From: Albimonas marina
GTDB lineage: Bacteria > Pseudomonadota > Alphaproteobacteria > Rhodobacterales > Rhodobacteraceae
Assembly (NCBI RefSeq): GCF_029223255.1
Contig: NZ_JARHUC010000003.1
Coordinates: 372,001-436,000 of the forward strand
Direction of reading: 5' to 3'
Length of the DNA: 64,000 nucleotides
The notes under the pieces: model-generated
Databases searched by the model: none
The model's input: the letters and a program-made list of their open reading frames with translations, nothing else
What the model was told of the DNA's origin: nothing
Made by a program: the position numbers and the translations under genes
Shown here: positions 43,986-52,067 of the stretch, piece after piece
Numbering within the stretch: the stretch's first letter is position 1
How the letters are laid out: each line of letters opens with the position of its first letter

Positions 43986-45455
43986 TCAGGCCTCCAGCGC
44001 GCCCTTGATCGCGGGGTGAAGGGCGCGCCAGGCCTCGCGCCGGGCGGCCATGCGCTCGACCAGCGCGGGTTCGGGCGCGACGATCTCGGCGGGTTCCGGC
44101 GGCGCGCAGACCGCGGTCGCCTCGGCGCCCGTGGCCGCGCAGAGGCCGAGGCGCGCGGCCCCCAGCGCCGCGCCGAAGTCGCCCGCCGGCGGCAGGGTCA
44201 GCGGGCGGTCGAGCGCCGCGGCCACGATCCTGAGCCAGAGGCGAGAGCGGGCGCCGCCCCCCACCGCCCAGGCGCTTTCGAAATCCGTGCCGGCCGCGCC
44301 CAGCGCCGCCTGGCAGTCGGCGAAGGCCAGCGCCACCCCCTCCAGCACCGCGCGGGTCAGGTCGGCGCGGGAGGCCGCCCGGCCCAGCCCCGCGAAGGCC
44401 CCGCGGGCGGCGGGGTCGTTGTGGGGCGTGCGCTCGCCGGAGAGGTAGGGGAGGAACATCGCCTCGGTCGCGCCCTCGCCTGCAGCGTCGGCGGCCTCAG
44501 CCTCGGCGATCAGCTCGGCGGCGGGGGCGCCGGTCACCGTCGAGAGCCACTCCAGCGCATCTGCGGCGGCGAGGATCACGCCCATCTGGTGCCACAGGTC
44601 CGGGGCGGCGTGGCAGAAGGCGTGGACGGCGCCGGCGGTGTTCGGGCGGAAGGCGTCGCCCGCGACGAACAGGACGCCCGAGGTGCCCAGCGAGACGAAG
44701 GCGGTGCCGGCGGCCAGCGCCCCCACCCCGCAGGCCGCGGCCGCGTTGTCGCCGCCGCCGCCCGCCACCACCGGCGCCTTCGCCATGCCCCAGCGGGCGC
44801 GGAGCGCGTCGCGCAGGCGGCCGGAGGGGGCGGAGCCCTCGACCAGCGCGGGCATCTGGGCGCGCGAGAGGCCGGTCGCCGCCAGCAGCGCGTCCGACCA
44901 GTCGCGCGCGGCGACGTCGAGCCAGAGCGTGCCGGAGGCGTCGGACATGTCCGAGACGGCCTCCCCCGTCAGCGCAAGGCGCACGTAGTCCTTGGGCAGG
45001 AGGATGCGCGTCGTGGCCTCGAAGACCGCGGGCTCCTCGCGCGCCAGCCAGGCGGCCTTGGGGGCGGTGAAGCCGGGCATCACCAGGTTGCCGCCGATGC
45101 CGCGGAAGTCGGCTGCGGCGTCGAGCGTGGCGCAGTCGGGGGCCGAACGCATGTCGTTCCACAGGATCGCCGGGCGCAGGGGGCGGTCGTCGGCGCCGAG
45201 GAACGTCGCGCCATGCATCTGGCCCGAGAGGCCGATGCCCTCGACCGCCGCCATCTCCGCCGGGTGGTCGGCGGCCAGCGCGTCGAGCGCCGCCCAGCAG
45301 GCGTCGATCCAGTCCTGGGGCGCCTGCTCCGACCAGCCGGGCGCGGGGCGCGAGACGCTCAGGGGCGCGGAGCGCGAGGCGATCACCGCGCCGTCCGCAT
45401 CCATCAGCGCCGCCTTGGCCGAGGAGGTGCCGAGGTCGAGGCCGAGGTAGGTCAT
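43986..45455 (-). CDS. xylB: Xylulokinase
   Basis: Phosphorylates D-xylulose to xylulose 5-phosphate. The 489-residue FGGY-family protein has the N-terminal phosphate-1 motif YLGLDLGTSSAKAALMDADG. Further marks are LSGQMHGATFL, the catalytic Asp region PAILWNDMRSAPDC (about residue 95), and the C-terminal ATP-binding block WAVGGGARSRLWLRIVAAAL, then LGAARLGLCAATG. No xylose isomerase or transporter is adjacent, so the gene may act in a pathway encoded elsewhere. The adenosine motif is intact. It converges with the MFS gene ten bases away. Confidence 0.92.
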   Translation of the reverse strand: MTYLGLDLGTSSAKAALMDADGAVIASRSAPLSVSRPAPGWSEQAPQDWIDACWAALDALAADHPAEMAAVEGIGLSGQMHGATFLGADDRPLRPAILWNDMRSAPDCATLDAAADFRGIGGNLVMPGFTAPKAAWLAREEPAVFEATTRILLPKDYVRLALTGEAVSDMSDASGTLWLDVAARDWSDALLAATGLSRAQMPALVEGSAPSGRLRDALRARWGMAKAPVVAGGGGDNAAAACGVGALAAGTAFVSLGTSGVLFVAGDAFRPNTAGAVHAFCHAAPDLWHQMGVILAAADALEWLSTVTGAPAAELIAEAEAADAAGEGATEAMFLPYLSGERTPHNDPAARGAFAGLGRAASRADLTRAVLEGVALAFADCQAALGAAGTDFESAWAVGGGARSRLWLRIVAAALDRPLTLPPAGDFGAALGAARLGLCAATGAEATAVCAPPEPAEIVAPEPALVERMAARREAWRALHPAIKGALEA

Positions 45456-45806
45456 CGCGGATCTCCGGGCTGAGCGGGGGCTGTGCGGCCGGCGTCGCCG
45501 GCGCGGGGGCGGGTCGCGGGCGACCGGGCGCGGGGCCGGCGTCGCCGAGGGGGGCCTTTCCCATCCCCGCTGGGGCGCGCGACGTCAAGGGCGCCGCCCG
45601 CCTCAGGGGCGCTCGGCGCCGGTCGGCGCGCGCGGCGAGGGACGGTCCGGGCCGGGGCCTCCGCGCGCTCGCGCCGACGTGCGAAAGCGTTGCAGGGCAT
45701 GGACCTGCGCGGCGGGTCGTGACAACGTGGAAGGGTAAGGTCGTGGCGCGAGGTCACGACCCGAGGCCGAGGCCGTTCCCATCCGCACCGGCCACGGGAG
45801 GCGCCC
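45456..45806. promoter_or_regulatory. 351-bp divergent region between xylB and clpS
   Basis: Promoters for both genes should be here. The part nearest clpS is less GC-rich and contains GGTCGTG-N9-CACGACC (45739-45761), a hairpin or operator about 45 bases before the clpS start. The part nearest xylB is nearly pure GC. Confidence 0.45.
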
Positions 45807-46115
45807 ATGAGCGGGACCACCGACTCCGATCTCGAAGCCAGGGTCAAACCGAAGGCGCAGCGACCGCGCCTGTGGAAGGTGATCCTGCTGAACGACGACT
45901 TCACGCCGCGCGAGTTCGTCACCGCGGTGCTGAAAAGCGTGTTCCGGCTGAGCGAGGACCAGGCCTGGCGGGTGATGGTCACCGCCCACCAGAAAGGCGT
46001 CTGCGTGGTCGCCGTCTACACGCGCGAGGTCGCCGAGACCAAGGCCGGCGACGCGACCGAGGCGGGCCGCGCCAACGGCTTCCCGCTGCGCTTCACCACC
46101 GAACCCGAAGACTGA
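45807..46115 (+). CDS. clpS: ATP-dependent Clp protease adaptor ClpS
   Basis: Adaptor that carries N-degron substrates to ClpAP. The 102-residue protein has the core LWKVILLNDDFTPREFVTAV, whose NDD residues bind the substrate alpha-amino group, and AHQKGVCVVAVYTREVAETK. The flexible N-terminal tail that enters ClpA is about 22 residues. The hydrophobic pocket positions look normal. clpA is not adjacent. Alphaproteobacteria often have two ClpS proteins; I cannot tell which this is. Confidence 0.94.
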   Translation: MSGTTDSDLEARVKPKAQRPRLWKVILLNDDFTPREFVTAVLKSVFRLSEDQAWRVMVTAHQKGVCVVAVYTREVAETKAGDATEAGRANGFPLRFTTEPED

Positions 46116-46167
46116 CGCAGGCCCCCGCGGCCGAGCCGGACGCGCCCGTCGCCCGCGACGGCGCGCG

Positions 46168-47172
46168 CTAGCCGGTGCGCCCGCTCCAGGGCGGGGAGCC
46201 GGCGGGGCCGGGGACGAGCACGCCGCGCTCGGCCTCGGGCACGGGCAGGTCGAGGGAGGCCTGCGGCGCCCGGGGCGCCGGCTTCGCGGGCTTGCGGAGC
46301 GCCGGGCGCGCCCGGGCGGGGTCGGCCGGGGGCACGTCGGTCATGCCCGAGACGATCTCGCGCACGATCGGCGCGGCCTCGGCCTCGGTCATGCCGGGCT
46401 TCAGGCGGGGATCGTAGAGGATGCGCAGCAGGTCCGCGTCATGCCGGGTCATGAAGGCGAACTCTTCGTCGTCGTTGAAGATCGAGGGGCGCACCGTCGC
46501 GTCGTCGTTGGGCAGGCCCATCGCCTGCACCACCTCCTCGTCGAGGCAGGAGTCGCGCAGCAGGTCCGGCAGCTCGTCGCGGATGCCGATCATCGCGCCC
46601 GAGGTCCAGTCGTCGTCGCCGCCGTGGAAGGTCGTCGCGTAGCACACCACCCAGAGCTGCGAGGCCCAGAGGTCGAACATCTCGAGCGACGAATCGGACA
46701 TCTCCTGGCCCAGCGCCCGGCGCATCGCGGGGCGCGTCTCGGGGCCGAGATACATGATCAGCATCCGCGCCCGCTCGTCCTTCGCGGCCTCGCGCACCTC
46801 GAGGCCGGTGGCCTCCGAGATCCGCGCGCCCAGCGCCCGCATCCGGGCGTGGTCCGAGGGGCGGTCGTCGCCGATCATCCGCCAGGTGACGGGCAAGCGC
46901 CACTTGCTCAGCGGCCGCTCGTCGATGATGTCGCCGGACCTGGGAAACTCGGTGCGGAAGGCGATCAGGCGGAAGTTCCGCTCCAGGTCGCCGCGATCGT
47001 AGGGGGCGTCGGCGGGCGCGATCTCGGTGCGCAGGCCGCCCTTGGCGAGGAGCGAGGCCTGCAGCGCCGCGAAATGCTCCTTCGCCGAGGGCTGCGCGCA
47101 GGCCGAAAGCGCGAGGGCGGGCGCGAGGATCGCGAGGCGCCGCGCGGCGCGGACGGGACGGCGGACGCTCAT
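46168..47172 (-). CDS. DUF2927 family lipoprotein
   Basis: A 334-residue exported protein with a lipoprotein signal (ILAPALALSACAQPS; lipobox cysteine at about residue 25). The DUF2927 domain follows, with the NFRLIAFRTEF and WRMIGDDRPSDHARM blocks and the conserved C-terminal segment NDDATVRPSIFNDDEEFAFM, then LLRILYDPRLKPGMTEAEA. This domain resembles a metallopeptidase-like fold with a DEEVVQAMGLPND segment, a plausible altered HExxH-type helix. A long Pro/Ala tail ends the protein. It overlaps the next paralogue by four bases. Confidence 0.87.
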   Translation of the reverse strand: MSVRRPVRAARRLAILAPALALSACAQPSAKEHFAALQASLLAKGGLRTEIAPADAPYDRGDLERNFRLIAFRTEFPRSGDIIDERPLSKWRLPVTWRMIGDDRPSDHARMRALGARISEATGLEVREAAKDERARMLIMYLGPETRPAMRRALGQEMSDSSLEMFDLWASQLWVVCYATTFHGGDDDWTSGAMIGIRDELPDLLRDSCLDEEVVQAMGLPNDDATVRPSIFNDDEEFAFMTRHDADLLRILYDPRLKPGMTEAEAAPIVREIVSGMTDVPPADPARARPALRKPAKPAPRAPQASLDLPVPEAERGVLVPGPAGSPPWSGRTG

Positions 47173-48089
47173 CCCTCCATGTCCCCGGCCGGGACCGGCG
47201 GCGGCGGGGCGGCGCGGCCGTCGAGGCGCGGGCCCGGGCCGATCTCGTCGATGATCCGGCGCACGATGGGCATGCCCTGTTCGGCGGTCATCCCGGCCTT
47301 CAGGCGCGGGTCGTAGAGGATGCGCAGCAGCAGTTCGTCATGCACGGTCAGCAGCGCGAACTCCTGGTCGTCGTTGAAGATCGAGGGGCGGGCCTCGCCG
47401 TCGTCGTTCAGCAGGCCCAGCGTCTGGGCGAGCTCCTCGTGGATGCAGCTTTCGCGCAGCACGCCGCGGGTCTCGGACTTGATGACGATCTTGGCGCTGT
47501 TGCGCCACTTGCCGCCCTTGCGCGCCCGGGTGACCTGGCCGACGCAGGGGTAGAGGTCGTTGCGCGCCCACTCCCGCATCAGCGGCTGGCGCGTGGAGTC
47601 CTTGGCCGCGTCGATCTCCTTGAGGATGGCGGCGCGCATCGCGGGCGTGGCGATCACCAGCAGGATGTCGGGCTCGCCCTCGGTCTCGATGAACTCGAGG
47701 CCCGTCAGGCGCGAAAGGCGGGCGATGTAGCCGCGGTAGGAGGCGAAATCCTCCGCCCGCGCGCCGTCGCCCATCAGCTTCCAGCGGATCGGCCCGTCCC
47801 ATTTCACCAGGGTGACGGGGGTCGAGTTCTGGATCAGGTCCTCGCTCTCCTCGAACTCCATGTGGAAGGCGATCCGCTCGAAGTCGCGGGCGAGGTCGGC
47901 GTTGGTGAAGGGGGCGTCGGCGGGCGCGGTCTCGGTGCGCATCAGGCCGGCGGCGGCGTAGCGCTCCAGCGCCTGGGCGTAGAGCTCGTCGGTGTTCTGC
48001 ACGCAGCCGGACGCGAGCGCGAGCGCGGCGAGCGCCGGCAGGACGCGGGCGGCGCGCAGGCTGCGCGGAAACCGGGACGCGGGACGCAT
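47169..48089 (-). CDS. DUF2927 family lipoprotein (paralogue)
   Basis: A 306-residue homologue of the gene just downstream. It has the same layout: signal LPALAALALASGCVQNTDEL with lipobox cysteine, then DFERIAFHMEF, and the C-terminal blocks HEELAQTLGLLNDDGEARPS and LLRILYDPRLKAGM. Here the helix reads CIHEELAQTLGL, keeping a HEE core that the sister gene (CLDEEVVQAMGL) has lost. The ATG at 48089 places the signal peptide at the N-terminus and has a GGAG site. An in-frame ATG at 48167, with its own AGGAG, would add 26 residues. The two genes share ATGA overlap, so they are co-expressed. Confidence 0.85.
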   Translation of the reverse strand: MRPASRFPRSLRAARVLPALAALALASGCVQNTDELYAQALERYAAAGLMRTETAPADAPFTNADLARDFERIAFHMEFEESEDLIQNSTPVTLVKWDGPIRWKLMGDGARAEDFASYRGYIARLSRLTGLEFIETEGEPDILLVIATPAMRAAILKEIDAAKDSTRQPLMREWARNDLYPCVGQVTRARKGGKWRNSAKIVIKSETRGVLRESCIHEELAQTLGLLNDDGEARPSIFNDDQEFALLTVHDELLLRILYDPRLKAGMTAEQGMPIVRRIIDEIGPGPRLDGRAAPPPPVPAGDMEG

Positions 48090-48374
48090 GCGCGGAGCTC
48101 CGGCCGCGCCGCGGGGGCGCGGGGACCGGTCGGGGGCGACGCCGGAGAACTCGGGTTTTCGCGGCATGCGCTCGGCTCCTTTGCGGTCGGTCGGTCGCTG
48201 CGGGGACCGGACTCGTTCTAGCGCGGCGCATTGCGCCCCGCCATGCATCGCGGGGGCGCATCCCGCGGGGTCGCGGCGGAGCGCGGCCTGGCTGCGACAG
48301 GCGCCGTAGCGGCGGGCGCGACCGGCGCCGCGGCCCGCGCTTGCCCGCAGGCGCGTGTCGGCTAGGCTGGGGGA

Positions 48375-49340
48375 ATGGATCGCGCACCCTCGCCCCCCGC
48401 CCGCCGCCCCGTCCCCCGCCGTGTCTCCCTGGCGCTCGCCGCCGCCGCGCTGGCGGGGCTCGCGGCCTGCGCCCAGCCGCCGGGGCCCGCGGCGGAGCTG
48501 CCGGCGGAGGCGACGGTGGCCGACCCGGTCTCGGGCCGCGTGCTGGACGCCGGCGCGCTGACCGAGCGCGCCCGCGCCGCAGACCTGGTGGTGGTGGGCG
48601 AGGTGCATGACGATCCCGTGCACCAGCAGGTGCAGGCGGCGCTGGCGCGGGCGCTGGACGTGCGGGCGCTGGCGCTGGAGATGGTTCCCCGGACCGCCGA
48701 GCCGGCGCTGGCCGAGCTGCGCGCGGCGCAGGCGCCCGACGACGCGATGCGCGCCGCCGCCGCCTGGGACGACTACGCGCCCTGGCAGGGTGTGATCGAG
48801 GCGGTCCCCCGCGCCGAAGTCGCCGGCGGCGGCGTCGCGCGCGAGGATCTGCGCGCGGCGATGACCGGCGGGGTCGCCGCGGCCTTCGGGCCTGAGGCCC
48901 CGCGCTACGGCCTCGACGCGCCTCTGCCGGAGGCCGAGCAGGCGGCGCTGGAGGCGGAGCTCGACGCCTCCCACTGCGGCGCGCTGCCGGGCGAGATGCT
49001 GGCCCCGATGGTCGAGGCGCAGCGCCTGCGCGACGCGCGCTTCGCCGAGGCGCTGCTGCGCGCCCGCGCGCGGGCGGGCGGCGCGCAGGCGATGCTGGTC
49101 ACCGGCAACGGCCATGCCCGGCGCGACCGGGGCGTGCCCTGGGTGCTCGCGGACGCGGCGCCGGAGCTGAGCGTGCTGTCGATCCTGCAGGCGGAATGGG
49201 CGGCCGACGCGCCCGGCGACGTGGCCGCCGCGCTCGCGCCCTGGCGGCGGGCGGACGGGACGCTGCCCTACGACCTCGCGGTGATCTCGCCCGCGCCGGA
49301 GCGGGAGGATCCCTGCGCCCGGTTCCGAAACCAGGGGTGA
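48375..49340 (+). CDS. ChaN family lipoprotein (DUF399, haem-binding type)
   Basis: A 321-residue outer-membrane or periplasmic lipoprotein (signal RVSLALAAAALAGLAACAQP with lipobox cysteine at about residue 32). The ChaN domain has DLVVVGEVHDDPVHQQ with the conserved GExH motif, ALALEMVPR, and AMLVTGNGHARRDRGVPWVL. ChaN proteins bind haem dimers and belong to the Tiki/TraB-like erythromycin-esterase superfamily, which suggests a metal-dependent hydrolase ancestry. It is divergent from the DUF2927 pair and ends against the RTX gene with a shared hairpin between. Confidence 0.88.
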   Translation: MDRAPSPPARRPVPRRVSLALAAAALAGLAACAQPPGPAAELPAEATVADPVSGRVLDAGALTERARAADLVVVGEVHDDPVHQQVQAALARALDVRALALEMVPRTAEPALAELRAAQAPDDAMRAAAAWDDYAPWQGVIEAVPRAEVAGGGVAREDLRAAMTGGVAAAFGPEAPRYGLDAPLPEAEQAALEAELDASHCGALPGEMLAPMVEAQRLRDARFAEALLRARARAGGAQAMLVTGNGHARRDRGVPWVLADAAPELSVLSILQAEWAADAPGDVAAALAPWRRADGTLPYDLAVISPAPEREDPCARFRNQG

Positions 49341-49385
49341 GGAGTCGCCGTCCCGAGGGAGGACGGTGAACCGGGCGCAGGGAGG

Positions 49386-49406
49386 TCGGCCGGCGACGCC
49401 GGCCGA
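49386..49406. terminator. Bidirectional hairpin between ChaN-like and RTX genes
   Basis: TCGGCCGGC-GAC-GCCGGCCGA, perfect 9-bp stem between convergent genes; short T/A ends only. Confidence 0.55.
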
Positions 49407-49429
49407 ACCCGGGGGGCCGGGCCGGAGGC

Positions 49430-51361
49430 TCAGCCGAACAGGAAGTCGTGGGCGTCGAGCTGGCGGGGGGAGACGTCGTCGAGGATCACCACGCCGCCCT
49501 TGTGCTCGATGATCGCGTCGCCCTTGCGGAAGTCGATGTCGAGGTCCTTGAAGCGGTCGACGCTGCGGATCTCCAGCCGGTCCTTGCCGCCGAAGTCCAT
49601 CACCCGGTCCTTGCCGTCGCCCTTCGAGAAGACGAAGACGTCCTTGCCCTGGCCGCCCCACATGCGGTCGTCGTCGCGCCCGCCGATCACCCGGTCGTTG
49701 CCGCCGCCGGCGTAGATCTTGTCGCGGGCGGTGCCGCCGCGCAGCAGGTCCTGGCCGCCGTCGCCCCACATCCGGTCCTTGCCGTCGCCGCCGTCGACCT
49801 TGTCGGCGCCCGCGCCGCCGTGGAGCTGGTCGTCGCCCGAGGCGCCGAAGACGAAGTCGGCGTCGTCGTCGCCCCACATCCGGTCCTTGCCCGCAGCGCC
49901 CGACAGCCGGTCGCGCCCGTCGCCGCCGCGCAGGGTGCAATTGTACCAGCCCTGGGCCGAGATCACGTCGTCGCCCCCGCGGCCCAGCATCAGGTCGCGC
50001 CCGCCGCCGCCCTCGATCACGTCGTCGCCGGCGCCGCCGTCCAGGCGGTCGTCGCCGGTGTCGCCGCGCACGAAGTCGTCGCCCTCGGCGCCGAACATGC
50101 GGTCCTCGCCGTCGCCGCCGTAGAGCACGTCGTCGCCCAGGCCGCCGTGCACCACGTCGTCGCCGCCGGCGGCCTGGATGCGGTCGTCGCCGGGCGCGCC
50201 GAAGCTGAGCAGGTCGTGGCCGTCGGCGTCCGAGCGCGCGGCCATCAGCACCACGCGGTCGCCGTCGGTCGAGGCGGCGAGGTCGGTGATCCGCGCGCCC
50301 CTGCCGGCGTCGTGCGTCTCGACCAGGTCGAGGCGCCCGCCCTCGCCAATCTCGTAGACGCGGATCCGGTCGGCCTCGGCGGCGAACAGCAGCTCCCGCC
50401 CCCCGAAGCTGGCGGTCTCGAGCGCCAGCGCCCCCTCGGTCGCGGCCACGCGCACCAGGTCGCCGGCGCCGGTCAGGCGGTAGGTCACCAGCTTCTCGGG
50501 GCCGGCGGCGTAGACGTAGTGGACCTCGCCGACCTTGGCGATCTTGAGGTCCTCGACCTCGGTGAGGTCGAAGCGGCTCTCGCCGTCGCCGGCGCGCTTG
50601 AGCTTCATCTGCGTGGGGCTGGGGCCGCCGAAGCGCCAGACCGAGACCGCGCCTTCGTCGCGCGAGGCGACGACGGCGTAGCGGACGCGGTCGACGATGG
50701 CGATCTCCATCGCCGAGACGTCGCCGATCTCGACCCGGTAGTCGTCCTCGGTGCGCTGGGCGATCTGGAGCGCGCCGTCGCGATAGCGCAGCACCGTGGC
50801 CCCGCCCTCGACGCCGCCGCCGACGAGGATGCGGAGCTCCCCGTTCAGGTCGAAGGGGACCAGCGCGCCGGGACGCAGCAGGCCGTTGCCCCAGTCCCAG
50901 TCGATGCTGGCGAGCAACTGGGGCACGCCGGCGTTGTCGAGCCGCGCGAGGCTGACGCCGAGTCCGGCGGTGACCAGGTAGGTCTGGCCCTGGTGGTAGA
51001 TCGTGGCCAGCGTCTGGGCGCCGGTCAGCATGTCGTCGACGTCGTACCAGGCCGCGTCCTGCGCGTAGGTCTTCTTGAGCGAGGCGCCCAGGATGCCGTC
51101 GTCGATGCGCCAGCCCTGCACGCCCCCCGCGCCGAGGCCCGAGGCGGCGGCGTAGGCGTGCAGCTTGCCGGCCAGCGTGACCAGGACGACGTCGCCCGGA
51201 CCCCGGGCCTGGTCGCCGCCCTCGCGGTCGGCCACGCGCAGGTCGAAGGGCGCGTCGGTCTTCGAGTCTCCGTAGATGACGTCGTCGCCCATCGTGCCGA
51301 CGAGCGTCTGCGCGCCGGCGCCGCCGGACATGGTCCGGCCGGTGATCGTGTTCGTGCTCAT
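49430..51361 (-). CDS. RTX calcium-binding repeat protein, probably type I secreted
   Basis: A 643-residue protein without a Sec signal. The first 30 residues, MSTNTITGRTMSGGAGAQTL, include a first nonapeptide-like repeat. Residues of about 45-360 form a beta-rich region with repeats of the kind seen in beta-propellers (blocks such as GVSLARLDNAGVPQLL, LRYRDGALQIAQR and VTYRLTGAGDLVRV). From about residue 380 to 590 there are about ten RTX GGxGxDxL/I repeats, for example VHGGLGDDVLYGGDGEDRMF. The final 50 residues (AIIEHKGGVVILDDVSPRQL, ending HDFLFG) look like a type I secretion signal. No ABC/HlyD genes are adjacent; tolC is 17 kb away. Confidence 0.88.
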   Translation of the reverse strand: MSTNTITGRTMSGGAGAQTLVGTMGDDVIYGDSKTDAPFDLRVADREGGDQARGPGDVVLVTLAGKLHAYAAASGLGAGGVQGWRIDDGILGASLKKTYAQDAAWYDVDDMLTGAQTLATIYHQGQTYLVTAGLGVSLARLDNAGVPQLLASIDWDWGNGLLRPGALVPFDLNGELRILVGGGVEGGATVLRYRDGALQIAQRTEDDYRVEIGDVSAMEIAIVDRVRYAVVASRDEGAVSVWRFGGPSPTQMKLKRAGDGESRFDLTEVEDLKIAKVGEVHYVYAAGPEKLVTYRLTGAGDLVRVAATEGALALETASFGGRELLFAAEADRIRVYEIGEGGRLDLVETHDAGRGARITDLAASTDGDRVVLMAARSDADGHDLLSFGAPGDDRIQAAGGDDVVHGGLGDDVLYGGDGEDRMFGAEGDDFVRGDTGDDRLDGGAGDDVIEGGGGRDLMLGRGGDDVISAQGWYNCTLRGGDGRDRLSGAAGKDRMWGDDDADFVFGASGDDQLHGGAGADKVDGGDGKDRMWGDGGQDLLRGGTARDKIYAGGGNDRVIGGRDDDRMWGGQGKDVFVFSKGDGKDRVMDFGGKDRLEIRSVDRFKDLDIDFRKGDAIIEHKGGVVILDDVSPRQLDAHDFLFG

Positions 51362-51600
51362 CTCGCCCCCACCCCTGGGTGCCGGGATCATTTCCCGAGG
51401 GCGTTTCTAGGCGGGCGCACGTCTTCGCTAAGTGAAAGGGGCTGGTTAAATGGGATTTTTCTTCGTCGCGCTTCGGTTTATTGGTGATCTGCGCGTGAAG
51501 AGGTGGGGTTAATAGGGGGTGATCGCTCCGTAATTGGAACGTTGACGCCCGTGGTTTCTCAGGCGTTTCGAAGCAGGGTTGCGGAAGCGTGAAGGGCGCG
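51362..51600 (-). promoter_or_regulatory. AT-rich upstream region of the RTX gene
   Basis: It is the least GC-rich intergenic stretch in the window. On the minus strand it has TTAACC twice (51444-51449 and 51507-51512), the first as TTTAACCAG, close to CtrA half-sites (TTAACCAT) but spaced 63 bases apart. A T/A-rich run at 51450-51485 is a likely promoter. Regulation is inferred only. Confidence 0.45.
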
Positions 51601-51621
51601 CGGCGCCCGGCGGCGGCGGGG

Positions 51622-51942
51622 TCAGCCGCCCTTGCGGATCACGAAGCGCCGGCCGCCGGCGGGGGAGGGCGCGGCCGAGAGCAGGTCGTGGCCGGCCTCG
51701 GTGCAGAAATGCGGCAGGTCGATCACCGCCACGGGATCGTCGGCCACGATCGCCAGCACCTGACCGGGGGCGAGGTCCGACAGGCGCTTGCGCGCCTTCA
51801 GCACGGGCAGGGGGCAGATCAGGCCCAGCGCGTCGACCTCGAGGTCGGCGGCGACCTCGGGGGCGTCCTGCGCCTGCGGGCGCGCGTCGGGCGTCGGGGT
51901 CGAGGGGACGCCGGGGGAGGGGGCGTCGGGGGATCGGCTCAT
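51622..51942 (-). CDS. TusA family sulfurtransferase
   Basis: A 106-residue sulfur-carrier protein. After an unusual Pro/Asp-rich N-terminal extension of about 30 residues it has the TusA core: LEVDALGLICPLPVLKARKR with the persulfide-carrying cysteine in the CPxP motif (about residue 43). The conserved LAPGQVLAIVADDPVAVIDL and a terminal FVIRKGG follow. TusA proteins deliver persulfide sulfur for tRNA thiolation, molybdenum cofactor or sulfur oxidation. It is divergent from the SoxX-like cytochrome gene, which points to sulfur oxidation or redox handling here. Confidence 0.92.
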   Translation of the reverse strand: MSRSPDAPSPGVPSTPTPDARPQAQDAPEVAADLEVDALGLICPLPVLKARKRLSDLAPGQVLAIVADDPVAVIDLPHFCTEAGHDLLSAAPSPAGGRRFVIRKGG

Positions 51943-52067
51943 GCTCTGGCTCCGGCTTCGGCCCCCACGGCTAGCCCTCCCGGCGGGCCGGGGCAAGACG
52001 CCGCCCTCGCTTGCGAAGGCCGGTCGGCGACCCTAGGGTCCGGGTCCCGAGACAAGCCGACGACGCC

